DNA of 33,884 bases, taken from positions 1 to 33,884 of the forward strand of contig JANXZC010000182.1 of the NCBI GenBank assembly GCA_025355725.1, in the 5' to 3' direction. This document shows, piece after piece, positions 1-8,854 of this stretch. This DNA comes from Syntrophus sp. (in: bacteria) (GTDB lineage Bacteria; Desulfobacterota; Syntrophia; Syntrophales; UBA8958). Every line of letters begins with the position of its first letter. Positions within the stretch are counted from its first letter, which is position 1. The notes beneath the pieces are model-generated. The model had not been told where the DNA came from. It did not search any database and saw nothing but the letters and a program-made list of their open reading frames with translations. Position numbers and translations under genes: made by a program.

Positions 1-35
1 TTGCCCTCTTTGATGATAAATTCTACAGGTCGCAT
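1..35 (-). CDS. 5' tip of an unidentified gene, truncated by the window edge
   Basis: Reading leftward, an ATG at 35-33 is preceded by a strong ribosome-binding site (GGGAGGTG, about 5 bases before the ATG). It opens a frame beginning MRPVEFIIKEG that runs off the window. Eleven codons are too few to name a family. The strong ribosome-binding site and the divergent arrangement with the kinase at 382 are the only support. Confidence 0.5.
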   Translation of the reverse strand, partial: MRPVEFIIKEG

Positions 36-67
36 CTTCACCTCCCAGGTGATATTATCTGGGGCGA

Positions 68-96
68 TGAATATCATAAATATCCTGTAATGTCAA
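68..96 (-). promoter_or_regulatory. possible promoter for the truncated minus-strand gene
   Basis: On the minus strand a perfect -35 box TTGACA (96-91) is followed after 17 bases by TATTCA (73-68), a weak -10 with only the TAT matching. It would start transcription near 61, giving a short leader to the ATG at 35. Only the -35 is convincing. Confidence 0.3.
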
Positions 97-153
97 CTAA
101 TTACATTAACTAAAGTGGTTTTTATGCCACTAATTCAGGTATTAGATAATACA

Positions 154-182
154 TTGACAAAAAAGCAATCCTTCTCTATACG
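154..182 (+). promoter_or_regulatory. sigma70-type promoter upstream of the multi-PAS kinase
   Basis: TTGACA (154-159), a 17-base spacer, then TATACG (177-182): a perfect -35, a 4/6 -10 and ideal spacing. It lies in the AT-rich divergent region 36-381 and would leave a leader of roughly 190 bases before the kinase ATG. The rest of that region contains a second TTGACA (220-225) without a matching -10 and a 5-bp hairpin AGTGG/CCACT (114-131). I see no gene in it. Confidence 0.5.
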
Positions 183-381
183 ACACCTAGTTTAGCAGTA
201 ACAGCAACTGATCATATACTTGACAATACGTAATGCTGCTAATTGCCATGGCAATGAACGCAAATCATGTACTGTTATTAACGGGGCAAGATTGAACCGT
301 CCTTGCTTTGCCCAAAGGGTGTAGACATAGGCAACCGCCGGCCAACGCCGGCATCAATCATCACCCAAAGAAAGTGGCTGT

Positions 382-3300
382 ATGAATGATAAAGTTACAG
401 GCGACATAGGAGAGTCTGGCAGAAAAACTTCCAGACAGCTCTCTAATCAGCGGAAGGATCACTGCGCGGATAGCGATCTTTACCGGATTGCCCTGGAGCA
501 TTCTAATGATGGAGTGGTGATTGTCCAAAAGGGCAAGTATGTCTACTTGAACCAGAAACTATTGGACGTGCTGGGAAGGAAACGACAAGGATTGATCGGC
601 AAGCCCGTCGGCAACTTTCTCCATCCCGACGACCGCCAGCGGGTATTGGCATATCACCGGCAAAGACAGGCCGGCGAACCTGCCCCTTCAACATACGAAG
701 CGCGGATCATGGGGAAGAATGGCGCCTGCCTGGACATGTATATATCGGTCATACCGATCCTGTACGATGGGAAGCCCGCTTTTTTAGCTTATCTTCGCGA
801 TATCACAACATGCAAAAAGACGGAGGAGGCGCTGCGTCTGAGTGAAGAAAAATTTCGCGCCCTTATCCGCGGTTCCGCCGATATCATCGTGGTCGTCGAT
901 GAAAAGGCCGTTATTCATTACGAATCACCTTCGACCCAACAGCTTCTCGGTTATCCGGCGGACTATTTCCTGGGGAAATCCGCCTTTGCCTTCATCCATG
1001 CCGACGATGCCGATATGGTCCGTTCCGTCTTTCAAGCGGTTGTAAGTAGAGCGAATCCTTATAAAAACCTTGTTTTTCGTTTTGTCAGGGCCGACGGCGC
1101 CTGGACCTACCTGGAGGCCAAGGCGAGCAACCTTCTGGATCACGACCCTGTCAAAGGGATCGTGATTACGGCCAGGGACGTAACTGCGCGCATCACGGCA
1201 GATCAAAAATTGCGGGACTCGGAGATCCTCTACCGGACCATCTTCGAAACTACCGGAACGGCGACCATTATCGTCGAGGAAGACACGACCATATCCCTGG
1301 TCAATTCCGAATTTGCCTCCCTCGCCAAGACGTCCAAGGAATACTGGGAGGGAAAGCGCAGCTGGACGGAAATTGTTGCCGAACACGACAAGGAGCGAAT
1401 GGTTTCGTATCACCATCTGCGGCGCAAGAATCCTGACCTGGCGCCGAGAAACTATACCTTCGATTTTGTCGATGGAGAGGGAAATACCCGGAAGGTGTTG
1501 CTGACCGTGGCCATGATCCCCGGGACGGGGAAAAGCGTCGCCTCCATGGCCGACATCGAAGATCTGGAGCGAAAGGACGCGTCACTCAGAGAAAGTGAAG
1601 CGCGACTCCGCCAGATAATCGATCTGGTTCCCCACCTGATTTTTGCCAAGAATCGGGAGGGGCAGTTTATCATGGCTAATCAGGCGGTGGCCGAGCTTTA
1701 CGGAACTACCGTGACGGGCCTGATCGGCAAGGGGGATGGTGATTTCAATCCCAACACGGACGAAGTGCGTCATTTTCTCAAGGATGATCTGGAGGTGATG
1801 AATTCCGGCGTTTCCAAAGATATCATGGAAGAGCAGATTACCGATGCCGCCGGACGGGTCCGTTATCTGAGCACCATCAAGATCCCCTTTCATCCGCCCT
1901 CCACGCAAGATGATGCGATCCTGGGCGTGTCAACGGATATTACTTACCGAAAACAAGCGGAAGAAGGGCTGAAGAAAAGTGAGGAGAAATATCGCAGATT
2001 GATGGAGGAAGCACCCATCGGATTTTGCCTGATCGATAAATTGGGAAATATACAATACGTGAACCGGATTATCGAGGAATCAAGCGGATGGTCCCGGGAA
2101 GAGCTCATCGGCCTAAATGCGTTTTCTCTCGGTTTATTCGATGAAGAAGCCAAGAGGCTATTGCGGGAGCGGCTGGCGATGCGTTTAGCCGGTGTAGAAC
2201 TGAAGAATCTCGAAATTCCTCTGATATGTAAAAATGGGAAAAAGCTGTTTGTCGAGATCAGAACCACCGTCCTTATGGAAGAGGGTCTGCCCTACGGCGC
2301 CAAGTTGACGATCGTAAATATCACACAGAGGAAGGAGGCCGAAGAGGCCCTGCAGGAAAGTGAAAAACTGTATCGAAATGTTCTGGAAAACACTCAGGAT
2401 GTTTTCTACCGAAGCGATATCAATGGCAAATTGATAATGATAAACCCGAGCTTTTTGAGGGTCCTTGGTTTTGAAGCCACCGAAGACGTGTTGGGAAAAG
2501 ATATCGCGAAAGACTTCTACGCCGAGCCTGAGGACCGCGAAAGGATCGTTGAGGAGATATTCAGAACCGGGTTCGTGAAGAATTATGAGGTAAGGCTTAA
2601 AAGCCGCGACGGCAGCGTTTTGACAGTTTCCACGAACAGCCATCTCTATTACGGCAGTGATGGAGCTGTGGCCGGAGTGGAGGGCTTCTTTCATGATATT
2701 ACGGATCGAAAAAAAGAAGCGGAGGAAAAGAGAACACTGGAAACCCAGCTTTATCACGCCCAAAAGATGGAAGCCATTGGCGCCCTGGCGGGAGGAGTGG
2801 CCCACGATTTTAACAATGTCCTCATGGGAATGCAGGGTTACGTGTCCCTCATGCTTTACGAACTGCAAGAAGATCATTCCCATTACCATAAGCTGCAAAC
2901 CTTGGAAGAACATATCCGGAGGGGGGCTAACCTCACCCGGCAACTGCTCGGATTTGCCAAGGGAGAAAAAAACGAAACAATACCGGCAGATATCAAGGAG
3001 ATCGTCCAAAAAAGCATCGAGTTATTCGGGCAGACCCACCGGGATATCGATATTCTGGTTACACATGAAGACGACCTTCCTTTGGTCGAGGTCGATTGCG
3101 GACAGATCGACCAGGTGCTCCTTAATCTCTACATCAACGCCTGGCAGGCCATGCCGGGGGGCGGAACAATCGATATCAAAGTAAAGAATATCTTTGCTAT
3201 TGAAGATCATAGCAAGCATCTTGAGATCAGGCCGGGACGCTACGTATCCATTGCGGTGACCGATACGGGCATAGGTATGGACGAGAATACCCGCAAACGG

Positions 3301-3873
3301 ATATTTGAACCTTTTTTCACCACCAAGGCAACCGGCGGCGGGACGGGGCTTGGCCTGGCATCCGCCTACGGCATCATCCGCAATCACGGCGGCCTGATCA
3401 CTGTAACCAGTCAGATTGGCTGCGGATCGATCTTTACCGTTCTTTTGCCGGCGTCGACACATATGCAACCCAAGCCGGAAATCCAGGAAGAAACAGTGAC
3501 GGTCGGGACCGGCACTATCCTGCTGGTGGACGATGAGATATCCATTGCGGAAACGACATCGATGATGCTGGAAAATATGGGTTATCGCGTTTATATGGTT
3601 GGAAACGGTCACGATGCCGTCCAAATCTACCGGCAGCGACACGAAGAAATCGACCTGGTGCTTCTGGACCTGATCCTACCCGGCATGAGCGGCGCAAAGA
3701 CCTTCGATGCCTTGCGGGAAATCAATCCCCAGGTCAGGGTCCTTCTATGCAGCGGCTACTGCCTTGCCGGAGAAGCGGATAACGTGATGAAAAGCGGTTG
3801 CCACGGTTTTATTCAGAAGCCTTTCCGGATCAACCATCTTTGCCGGGAAATTGAGGACATCATCGGCGGATGA
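382..3873 (+). CDS. soluble hybrid sensor histidine kinase with six PAS domains and a C-terminal receiver
   Basis: This 1163-residue protein senses through PAS domains and autophosphorylates. Six PAS repeats can be followed at about 33-147, 155-273, 281-395, 405-527, 535-653 and 661-778, most ending in the usual DITxRK-type linker. The HisKA domain carries the phospho-accepting His808 in [10 protein letters not shown]. The ATPase domain shows the N box (Asn919 in NLYINA), the G1 box DTGIGM (961-966) and the GGGTGLGLA loop (about 986-994). The receiver (about 1043-1160) has the acid pair Asp1050/Asp1051, the acceptor Asp1096 in [13 protein letters not shown] and Lys1146 in QKPF, so it looks functional. 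I see no membrane segment or signal peptide, so it should be cytoplasmic. No response regulator gene is adjacent. The ligand of each PAS is unknown. The ATG at 382 has only a weak purine-rich site upstream (AAAGAAAG). Confidence 0.93.
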   Translation: MNDKVTGDIGESGRKTSRQLSNQRKDHCADSDLYRIALEHSNDGVVIVQKGKYVYLNQKLLDVLGRKRQGLIGKPVGNFLHPDDRQRVLAYHRQRQAGEPAPSTYEARIMGKNGACLDMYISVIPILYDGKPAFLAYLRDITTCKKTEEALRLSEEKFRALIRGSADIIVVVDEKAVIHYESPSTQQLLGYPADYFLGKSAFAFIHADDADMVRSVFQAVVSRANPYKNLVFRFVRADGAWTYLEAKASNLLDHDPVKGIVITARDVTARITADQKLRDSEILYRTIFETTGTATIIVEEDTTISLVNSEFASLAKTSKEYWEGKRSWTEIVAEHDKERMVSYHHLRRKNPDLAPRNYTFDFVDGEGNTRKVLLTVAMIPGTGKSVASMADIEDLERKDASLRESEARLRQIIDLVPHLIFAKNREGQFIMANQAVAELYGTTVTGLIGKGDGDFNPNTDEVRHFLKDDLEVMNSGVSKDIMEEQITDAAGRVRYLSTIKIPFHPPSTQDDAILGVSTDITYRKQAEEGLKKSEEKYRRLMEEAPIGFCLIDKLGNIQYVNRIIEESSGWSREELIGLNAFSLGLFDEEAKRLLRERLAMRLAGVELKNLEIPLICKNGKKLFVEIRTTVLMEEGLPYGAKLTIVNITQRKEAEEALQESEKLYRNVLENTQDVFYRSDINGKLIMINPSFLRVLGFEATEDVLGKDIAKDFYAEPEDRERIVEEIFRTGFVKNYEVRLKSRDGSVLTVSTNSHLYYGSDGAVAGVEGFFHDITDRKKEAEEKRTLETQLYHAQKMEAIGALAGGVAHDFNNVLMGMQGYVSLMLYELQEDHSHYHKLQTLEEHIRRGANLTRQLLGFAKGEKNETIPADIKEIVQKSIELFGQTHRDIDILVTHEDDLPLVEVDCGQIDQVLLNLYINAWQAMPGGGTIDIKVKNIFAIEDHSKHLEIRPGRYVSIAVTDTGIGMDENTRKRIFEPFFTTKATGGGTGLGLASAYGIIRNHGGLITVTSQIGCGSIFTVLLPASTHMQPKPEIQEETVTVGTGTILLVDDEISIAETTSMMLENMGYRVYMVGNGHDAVQIYRQRHEEIDLVLLDLILPGMSGAKTFDALREINPQVRVLLCSGYCLAGEADNVMKSGCHGFIQKPFRINHLCREIEDIIGG

Positions 3874-3989
3874 TTTGCACTTCATAAGCAATTGAGGCGG
3901 GATAGGCATTTACGAGTGATTATTTGCTTCACCTTTTTGACAAGATCGTTTAAGGAGCAGGGTAATAATTCAAGAGGGACGAAAAAGGC

Positions 3990-4823
3990 ATGATTGAATT
4001 CTACAAGATGAGCGGCAGCGGCAATGATTTCATCCTCATTGACAACCGGCAGCGCCAGGTGGAGGCGGCAATTGGCGCCATGTCCGTCGTGGACTTCGTC
4101 CAGGCGGTCTGCGCACCCAAGATCTCCGTCGGGGCAGATGGTCTGATCCTGATTCAGGAATCGGCAAAGGCCGATTTCGGCTGGCGTTTTTTCAACGCCG
4201 ACGGCTCGGAAGTGGAGATGTGCGGCAACGGCGGCCGTTGCGCCGCCCGCTTTGCCTTTCTCAAGGGCATTGCCAGGGAGAAGTTGTCTTTCGAAACAGT
4301 CGCCGGGATAATTGATGCCGAAGTGAAGGGGGATACGGTAAAGCTCCGGCTGACCGACCCTTTCGACCTGCGAACCGACGAGACAATCGCTATCGACGGC
4401 CGGGATTATGCCGTCAACAGCATCAACACCGGCGTTCCCCACGTTGTCTTTTATGTGGAGGACCTGGATGCCTTTGATGTGTTTTACATCGGCAGGAACA
4501 TCCGCCACCACGATAATTACCAGCCCCGGGGGACCAATGCGAACTTTGTCAAATCCCTGGACCGTCGCAACATGATGGTGCGGACCTATGAGCGGGGGGT
4601 GGAAGACGAGACCCTGGCCTGTGGCACCGGTTCCGTGGCGTCGGTTCTCATTTCCGCGGCAAAGGGGTTGGTGGACTCCCCCGTCGCTGTCCAGGTAAAA
4701 AGCGGTGAGAAATTAAATATATATTTTGATAAAACATCCACGGGATTTGAAAAAATTTACCTTGAAGGCAGAGCGAAAGTTGTCTATGAGGGGCGTTTTT
4801 GGGACGAAGCCTACAACAAATAA
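3990..4823 (+). CDS. dapF: diaminopimelate epimerase
   Basis: DapF converts LL-diaminopimelate to the meso form, the precursor of lysine and of the peptidoglycan cross-link. The 277-residue length is normal. The two catalytic cysteines used as acid/base are both present: Cys78 in EMCGNGGRCAARF and Cys211 in ETLACGTGS. The protein starts MIEFYKMSGSGNDFILID, the usual N terminus, and a GAGGGA lies about 12 bases before the ATG. dapL follows 13 bases after the stop codon, so the two probably form one transcript and act on the same intermediate. Confidence 0.97.
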   Translation: MIEFYKMSGSGNDFILIDNRQRQVEAAIGAMSVVDFVQAVCAPKISVGADGLILIQESAKADFGWRFFNADGSEVEMCGNGGRCAARFAFLKGIAREKLSFETVAGIIDAEVKGDTVKLRLTDPFDLRTDETIAIDGRDYAVNSINTGVPHVVFYVEDLDAFDVFYIGRNIRHHDNYQPRGTNANFVKSLDRRNMMVRTYERGVEDETLACGTGSVASVLISAAKGLVDSPVAVQVKSGEKLNIYFDKTSTGFEKIYLEGRAKVVYEGRFWDEAYNK

Positions 4824-4836
4824 AAGGAGAGAGACT

Positions 4837-6006
4837 GTGCAAATTGCTGACCGTTTGACGAAGATTCCCCCCTATCTGTTTATGGAGTTGAGAAAAAAGA
4901 TCGCCAAGGCCAGGGCCGAAGGCGTCGATGTGATCAGTCTGGCCATCGGCGATCCCGTGGAGGCGACGCCGAAAACGATAATTGATGAGCTGTGCCGAAC
5001 AGCATACGATCCGGCCAATCACCGCTACCCTACGGACGAGGAAAAAGGGATGCTCTCCTTTCGCCAGGAGGTGGCCCGGTGGTACCAGGACCGTTACGGC
5101 GTGACCCTGGACCCGGGAAGTGAGATCCTGGGGCTTATCGGCTCCAAAGAGGGCTGCCACCACTTTATTCTAGCCCGCATCAATCCCGGTGATATTGTCC
5201 TCATGACCGATCCCGGCTACCCGGCCTACCGGTCCAGTATCCTCATGGGGGGAGGGGAGCCGTACAATGTTCCCATCCTCGCCAAAAACGACTATCTTCC
5301 CGTTTTATCGGATATTCCGACAGACATCGCCCAAAAGGCCCGAGGCATGTTTCTCAATTATCCCAACAATCCCACAGGGGCCTGCGCTACAAAGAAGTTT
5401 CTCAATGATCTAGTCGCCTTTGCCAAACAGTACGATATCGCTGTCTGCTACGACAACCCCTACAGCGAAATCCTCTTTACCGGCCAGGAGCGCATCAGCT
5501 TCCTCATGGCGCCGGGGGCAAAAGACGTCGGCGTCGAGCTGAATTCCCTGTCCAAACCCTTCAACATGTGCGGCTGGCGGCTGGGGATGGCCTGCGGCAA
5601 CTCCGACCTGATTGCCGCCATCAGCAAGGTGAAGGAAAACACCGATTCCGGCATCTTCAACCCCATCCAGTTTGCCGGTATCCATGCCCTGAAGGAAGAG
5701 GGTTCTTTCATCGATCACATGATCGAGGTGTATGGCAAGCGGCGGGAGCTGGTCCTGGCAACCCTCAAGAAGATCGGCATATTTTTCACACCCCCGAAGG
5801 GAACCTTCTACCTCTGGGTCCCCGTGCCGGAAGGAATGACCTCGCTGGAATTCACGAATCGCCTGTTTGACAAGACGGCCATCGTCGTGGCAGCGGGAAC
5901 AGCTTACGGTAAATACGGGGAGGGCTACGTACGAATTTCCCTCACCGTGCCCGACGACCGCCTGGCCGTGGCCATGGACCGGATTGAAAAGGAATTCGCC
6001 CGCTAG
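4837..6006 (+). CDS. dapL: LL-diaminopimelate aminotransferase (PLP, class I/II fold)
   Basis: This enzyme probably makes LL-diaminopimelate directly from tetrahydrodipicolinate using glutamate, bypassing the succinylase or acetylase steps. The start is taken as GTG 4837, which has AAGGAGAG 8 bases upstream and gives 389 residues. A longer open frame to 4726 lies inside dapF and lacks family similarity. With this start, the PLP-binding lysine is Lys240 in NSLSKPFNMCGWRLG. The motifs DPGYPAY, NYPNNPTGA and YDNPYSE are typical of this aminotransferase fold. Immediate linkage to dapF is the main argument for DapL over a generic aspartate or alanine aminotransferase. Substrate specificity cannot be proven from sequence alone. 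Confidence 0.88.
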   Translation: MQIADRLTKIPPYLFMELRKKIAKARAEGVDVISLAIGDPVEATPKTIIDELCRTAYDPANHRYPTDEEKGMLSFRQEVARWYQDRYGVTLDPGSEILGLIGSKEGCHHFILARINPGDIVLMTDPGYPAYRSSILMGGGEPYNVPILAKNDYLPVLSDIPTDIAQKARGMFLNYPNNPTGACATKKFLNDLVAFAKQYDIAVCYDNPYSEILFTGQERISFLMAPGAKDVGVELNSLSKPFNMCGWRLGMACGNSDLIAAISKVKENTDSGIFNPIQFAGIHALKEEGSFIDHMIEVYGKRRELVLATLKKIGIFFTPPKGTFYLWVPVPEGMTSLEFTNRLFDKTAIVVAAGTAYGKYGEGYVRISLTVPDDRLAVAMDRIEKEFAR

Positions 6007-6040
6007 TTTGTCAACCATCAACATTTTATTGGTTGACAAA
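6007..6040. promoter_or_regulatory. BirA operator upstream of bioB
   Basis: A perfect 10-bp inverted repeat, TTTGTCAACC (6007-6016) and GGTTGACAAA (6031-6040), is separated by 14 bases. This matches the layout of known biotin operators, TTGTnAACC-N14-16-GGTTnACAA, bound by dimeric biotinoyl-AMP-BirA. It lies directly upstream of bioB, and a BirA with a DNA-binding domain is encoded next in the operon. The right half-site contains the -35 hexamer of the promoter below, so binding should block RNA polymerase. Confidence 0.85.
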
Positions 6041-6061
6041 CTGAAGCATTTCCACTATGAA
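6033..6061 (+). promoter_or_regulatory. bioB-birA promoter inside the BirA operator
   Basis: TTGACA (6033-6038) lies within the operator's right half-site. After exactly 17 bases comes TATGAA (6056-6061), a 4/6 match. The predicted transcription start is near 6068, which places the GGGAGG ribosome-binding site (6075-6080) about 7 bases into the transcript and leaves a leader of about 19 bases. Confidence 0.65.
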
Positions 6062-6088
6062 CCTCCCAGTTTCCGGGAGGTTTTTTTT
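6060..6088 (+). terminator. intrinsic terminator after dapL, overlapping the bioB promoter and ribosome-binding site
   Basis: AACCTCCC (6060-6067), a 7-base loop and GGGAGGTT (6075-6082) form an 8-bp stem. Together with the stem end it is followed by eight consecutive T (6081-6088). The 5' arm overlaps the -10 box, and the 3' arm is the Shine-Dalgarno of bioB. It should stop transcripts arriving from dapF-dapL, but it cannot form in transcripts that begin near 6068. Confidence 0.75.
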
Positions 6089-7136
6089 GGCTATCATTAA
6101 ACAACTCAAGAAAAAATCCATAATAAACAAGGGGCTTGGCGAGGAAGACGCCTGGCGGCTATGCGAAGAGGGGAGCCTGAATCCCTTCGGCCTCATGGCG
6201 GCGGCCTCAGAGATTCGCGATCACTTCCAGGGGAAGGCGATCTCTTTTTGTGGAATCGTCAACGCCAAATCCGGGAAATGCTCGGAAGACTGCGCCTTCT
6301 GCGCCCAGTCTGGTCACTACAAAACAAAGATTCAGGCCTACCCCCTCAAAAAGGCCGATGATATCATTGCGGCAGCGCAACAGGCCAGGACGGCGGGGGC
6401 GGAAATGTTCGGCGTCGTAACCAGCGGCAAGGGAATCAAGTCTAAAAAGGAATGGGCGGAAATATTCAGGGCCATTGAAGGCATCCGCAGCTTGGGCGTC
6501 TTGCCCTGCGCCTCCCTGGGCATGATTTCCGGGGAACGGGCAAGGTCGTTGAAAGACGCCGGCCTTTTCCGGTATCACCACAATCTCGAAACCTCCCGGA
6601 GCTATTTCCCGAATATCTGCACGACCCACGAATATGAGGAAGACGTGGCGACGGTCCGCACCGCTATCGATGCCGGGCTTTCCGTATGCTCAGGGGGCCT
6701 CATCGGGCTGGGAGAAGGGATGAGCCACCGAATAGAACTGGCCCTAACCCTGCGGGAGCTGGCTGTCGATTCCGTTCCTGTCAATATCCTCAATCCGATC
6801 AAGGGAACCCCGCTGGGAGGACGGCCGCCGCTGCCCCCCCTGGAAATTCTTATTACGATTGCCGTCTTTCGCTTTCTCCTTCCCGACCGGGACATCAGGC
6901 TCTGCGGCGGCAAAGAAAAATCGCTGCGCCAGTTGCTGCCCCTGGCGGTGGTTGCCGGTTGCAACGCCCTCATGACCGGCCATTACCTGACCACGCCGGG
7001 AAGAGACCCCGAACTTGATGTGGAGATGATCAGGGATATGGGGTTCATGCCGACGCGGGAACCCCTACATGTCTGTAAGTGTGCGGCAGATTGTCATCTG
7101 GAGGATAGGGAAATTGGAAAAGATACCTGTTCTTAA
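6087..7136 (+). CDS. bioB: biotin synthase
   Basis: BioB is the radical SAM enzyme that inserts sulfur into dethiobiotin, the last step of biotin synthesis. From the TTG at 6087 the protein has 349 residues. The CxxxCxxC cluster motif is GKCSEDCAFCAQS (Cys65, Cys69, Cys72). The NLETS segment and the C-terminal KCAADCH are also family-like. The TTG start sits 6 bases after GGGAGG. An in-frame ATG at 6057 lies inside the predicted -10 box, upstream of the expected transcript start, and has no ribosome-binding site, so I disfavour it. No bioF, bioA or bioD is present in the window; the neighbours are birA and the BioY transporter. The gene is probably repressed by BirA through the operator at 6007-6040. 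Confidence 0.95.
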   Translation: MAIIKQLKKKSIINKGLGEEDAWRLCEEGSLNPFGLMAAASEIRDHFQGKAISFCGIVNAKSGKCSEDCAFCAQSGHYKTKIQAYPLKKADDIIAAAQQARTAGAEMFGVVTSGKGIKSKKEWAEIFRAIEGIRSLGVLPCASLGMISGERARSLKDAGLFRYHHNLETSRSYFPNICTTHEYEEDVATVRTAIDAGLSVCSGGLIGLGEGMSHRIELALTLRELAVDSVPVNILNPIKGTPLGGRPPLPPLEILITIAVFRFLLPDRDIRLCGGKEKSLRQLLPLAVVAGCNALMTGHYLTTPGRDPELDVEMIRDMGFMPTREPLHVCKCAADCHLEDREIGKDTCS

Positions 7137-8109
7137 GACGGCAGAGCTGATTCTGAATCATTTGAAGCTGGCTCAGGGGAAATGGATTTCCGGTGAGGCC
7201 CTGAGCTGTCAGCTTCAGGTGAGCCGCACCGCCGTCTGGAAGCATATCTGCGCCCTGAAAACGGAGGGATACCAAATCGATTCCGCAACGCGGAAGGGGT
7301 ATCTTCTGCGCGAGATCCCCGACCTGCTCCGCCCCCAGGAACTCAGGGAAGGATTGAAAACCGTCTGTATCGGCCAGGGGGAAATCCGGTATTTCGAACG
7401 AACAGACTCCACAAACCTGCAAGCCAAGGCCATGGCGGCCGACGGCGCTCCCGAGGGGACCCTCGTCATTGCCGAGGAACAGACCCGGGGCCGGGGCAGA
7501 CGGGGAAGGAACTGGTTTTCACCGCCCGGCGCGGGCATCTATCTGTCCCTGATTATCCGGCCCGACATCCTGCCCCAGGAAGCGCCCCGCTTTGCCCTGC
7601 TGACCGCTGCGGCTGTCGCCGAGGCCGTCCGGGAAATCACCCTGCTGGAGACAAGGATCAAGTGGCCGAATGATATTCTGGTCGGCGGCAGGAAGCTGGG
7701 TGGGATACTGACCGAGGTCAGCATGGAAATGGATAAAGTGGAATATATGATCGTCGGTCTGGGTCTTAATGTCAACCTTGCCCGGGAGGCCTTTCCCCCT
7801 GACCTTCAGGAAATTGGCACGAGCATCCAGGTGGAGATGGGCCGGTACTTGCACAGGCTTCCCCTGGTGAGGCGTATTATCGAGAGGTTTGAAGAAACAT
7901 ACCAGGAGTATCAGCGGCATGGGTTTGCCCCGATTCGCAAGCGCTGGCAGGCCTTTACGGATATGATCGGGCGGACGGTGGAGGTGGATACCATGGGACG
8001 CCGGTTGACCGGGGAGGTGCTGGATTTTGACGAAGACGGATACCTGGTGGTCCGGGAGCATAACGGAGTCCCGGTGCGCCTGTTCTCCGGCGATGTGAAC
8101 TTTATTTGA
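7114..8109 (+). CDS. birA: bifunctional biotin-protein ligase and biotin operon repressor
   Basis: BirA activates biotin to biotinoyl-AMP, transfers it to carboxylase carrier proteins, and as a dimer represses bio genes. Numbered from the TTG at 7114 (331 residues), the order is a winged-helix DNA-binding domain (about 22-70, with ISGEALSCQLQVSRTAVWKHI), a catalytic domain with the biotin-binding GRGRRGR (126-132), KWPNDI (183-188) and GRKLGGIL, and a C-terminal SH3-like domain (about 285-331). The TTG has GGAGG 9 bases upstream and overlaps the end of bioB by 23 bases, suggesting coupled translation. An ATG at 7069 would add 15 residues and overlap more. The DNA-binding domain fits the operator at 6007-6040. 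The stop codon TGA overlaps the first bases of an inverted-repeat element. Confidence 0.93.
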   Translation: MEKIPVLKTAELILNHLKLAQGKWISGEALSCQLQVSRTAVWKHICALKTEGYQIDSATRKGYLLREIPDLLRPQELREGLKTVCIGQGEIRYFERTDSTNLQAKAMAADGAPEGTLVIAEEQTRGRGRRGRNWFSPPGAGIYLSLIIRPDILPQEAPRFALLTAAAVAEAVREITLLETRIKWPNDILVGGRKLGGILTEVSMEMDKVEYMIVGLGLNVNLAREAFPPDLQEIGTSIQVEMGRYLHRLPLVRRIIERFEETYQEYQRHGFAPIRKRWQAFTDMIGRTVEVDTMGRRLTGEVLDFDEDGYLVVREHNGVPVRLFSGDVNFI

Positions 8110-8232
8110 CGGCTTCGTAAAAGGTCCGGATGCGGCGTTGCGCTGCCCCCTTCGTCACTGCGGCGTACGACAAGTACGCCGCATTTCTCAGGCTTTGCGC
8201 GCATTGCCTGCGGATCTTTTTACGAAACCGTC
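8108..8232. mobile_element. palindromic MITE-like repeat, copy 1 (125 bp)
   Basis: The ends are 22-bp imperfect inverted repeats: left GACGGCTTCGTAAAAG... at 8108-8129, and the right end at 8211-8232 reads GACGGTTTCGTAAAAAG... on the other strand. In the middle GCGGCGTAC (8160-8168) and GTACGCCGC (8174-8182) form a 9-bp hairpin. About 83 bases on the left and 42 on the right match a second copy at 32913-33132. It has no coding capacity, so it would be mobilised in trans or spread as a structured repeat. It begins within the birA stop codon and separates birA from bioY. Confidence 0.8.
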
Positions 8233-8284
8233 GCTTATGGTCAATTTATGACCTTTTTACGGGTTCATCAATAAATGAAGGGAG

Positions 8285-8833
8285 ATGGAGATATTGGGGA
8301 AAGATAAGGAAACATCGCTGCGCGGGATGGCCTATGCCTCCATGTTCGGGGCCTTGACGGCAGCGGGGGCCTATATAATGATCCCTTTGCCCCCGGTACC
8401 CATTACCATGCAGACCTTCTTCGTGTCCCTGGCCGGCGCCCTGCTGGGGGGATACCTGGGGGCGATGAGCCAGGTAGTCTATATCCTCCTCGGGGTAATC
8501 GGCCTCCCCGTTTTTGCCGGCGGTAAGGCCGGGGCGGGGGTCTTGTTAGGGCCGACGGGGGGATACCTGATCGGGTTCGTCGTCGGAGCATATGTCATCG
8601 GCTGGATGGCTTCCCTCAAGAAGCGCCCCGGTTTTGTGTGGCTGCTTCTGGCGATGCTGGTCGGCCACATCTTCATTTACGCCCTCGGCATTGCCCAGTT
8701 GATGGTCGTGGCGAAACTGAATCTTGTCAAAGCAATCGCCGTAGGACTGACACCTACCGTTCCCGGAGGCATCCTGAAAATTGTCGTGGCGGCGCTGATC
8801 TGCCTCAAAGTCCGGGATCATATGAAGCTTTGA
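8285..8833 (+). CDS. bioY: BioY, biotin-binding S component of an ECF transporter
   Basis: BioY is the membrane protein that captures biotin and works with an ECF ATPase and T subunit. The 182-residue hydrophobic sequence has about six membrane segments and the typical BioY pattern: a GVIGLPVFAGGKAG loop followed by LLGPTGGYLIGF (about residues 69-98). bioB-birA lies upstream and ecfA-ecfT directly downstream (21-base gap). The start is uncertain. The ATG at 8285 is immediately preceded by GGGAG, and a TTG at 8294 would have better spacing. No BirA operator is visible in 8233-8284, so regulation would have to come by readthrough from the bioB promoter across the repeat element, or from an unrecognised promoter. 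Confidence 0.93.
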   Translation: MEILGKDKETSLRGMAYASMFGALTAAGAYIMIPLPPVPITMQTFFVSLAGALLGGYLGAMSQVVYILLGVIGLPVFAGGKAGAGVLLGPTGGYLIGFVVGAYVIGWMASLKKRPGFVWLLLAMLVGHIFIYALGIAQLMVVAKLNLVKAIAVGLTPTVPGGILKIVVAALICLKVRDHMKL

Positions 8834-8854
8834 TCGTCAAGAAGGTAATTTTCC

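Noticed and set aside
2185-3009. 274-codon open frame antisense to the multi-PAS kinase
   Set aside because: It overlaps conserved PAS and HisKA motifs of the plus-strand gene and shows no domain of its own.
3937-3968. TTGACA followed by TAATAA before dapF as a promoter
   Set aside because: The spacing is about 20 bases, too long for a convincing sigma70 promoter.
4726-4836. N-terminal extension of dapL inside dapF
   Set aside because: The GTG at 4837 has a good ribosome-binding site and begins where family similarity starts. The extension is dapF read in another frame.
8239-8253. GGTCA-N5-TGACC palindrome before bioY as an operator
   Set aside because: It does not resemble the BirA operator at 6007-6040 in half-site sequence or spacing, and a 5-bp palindrome is expected by chance.
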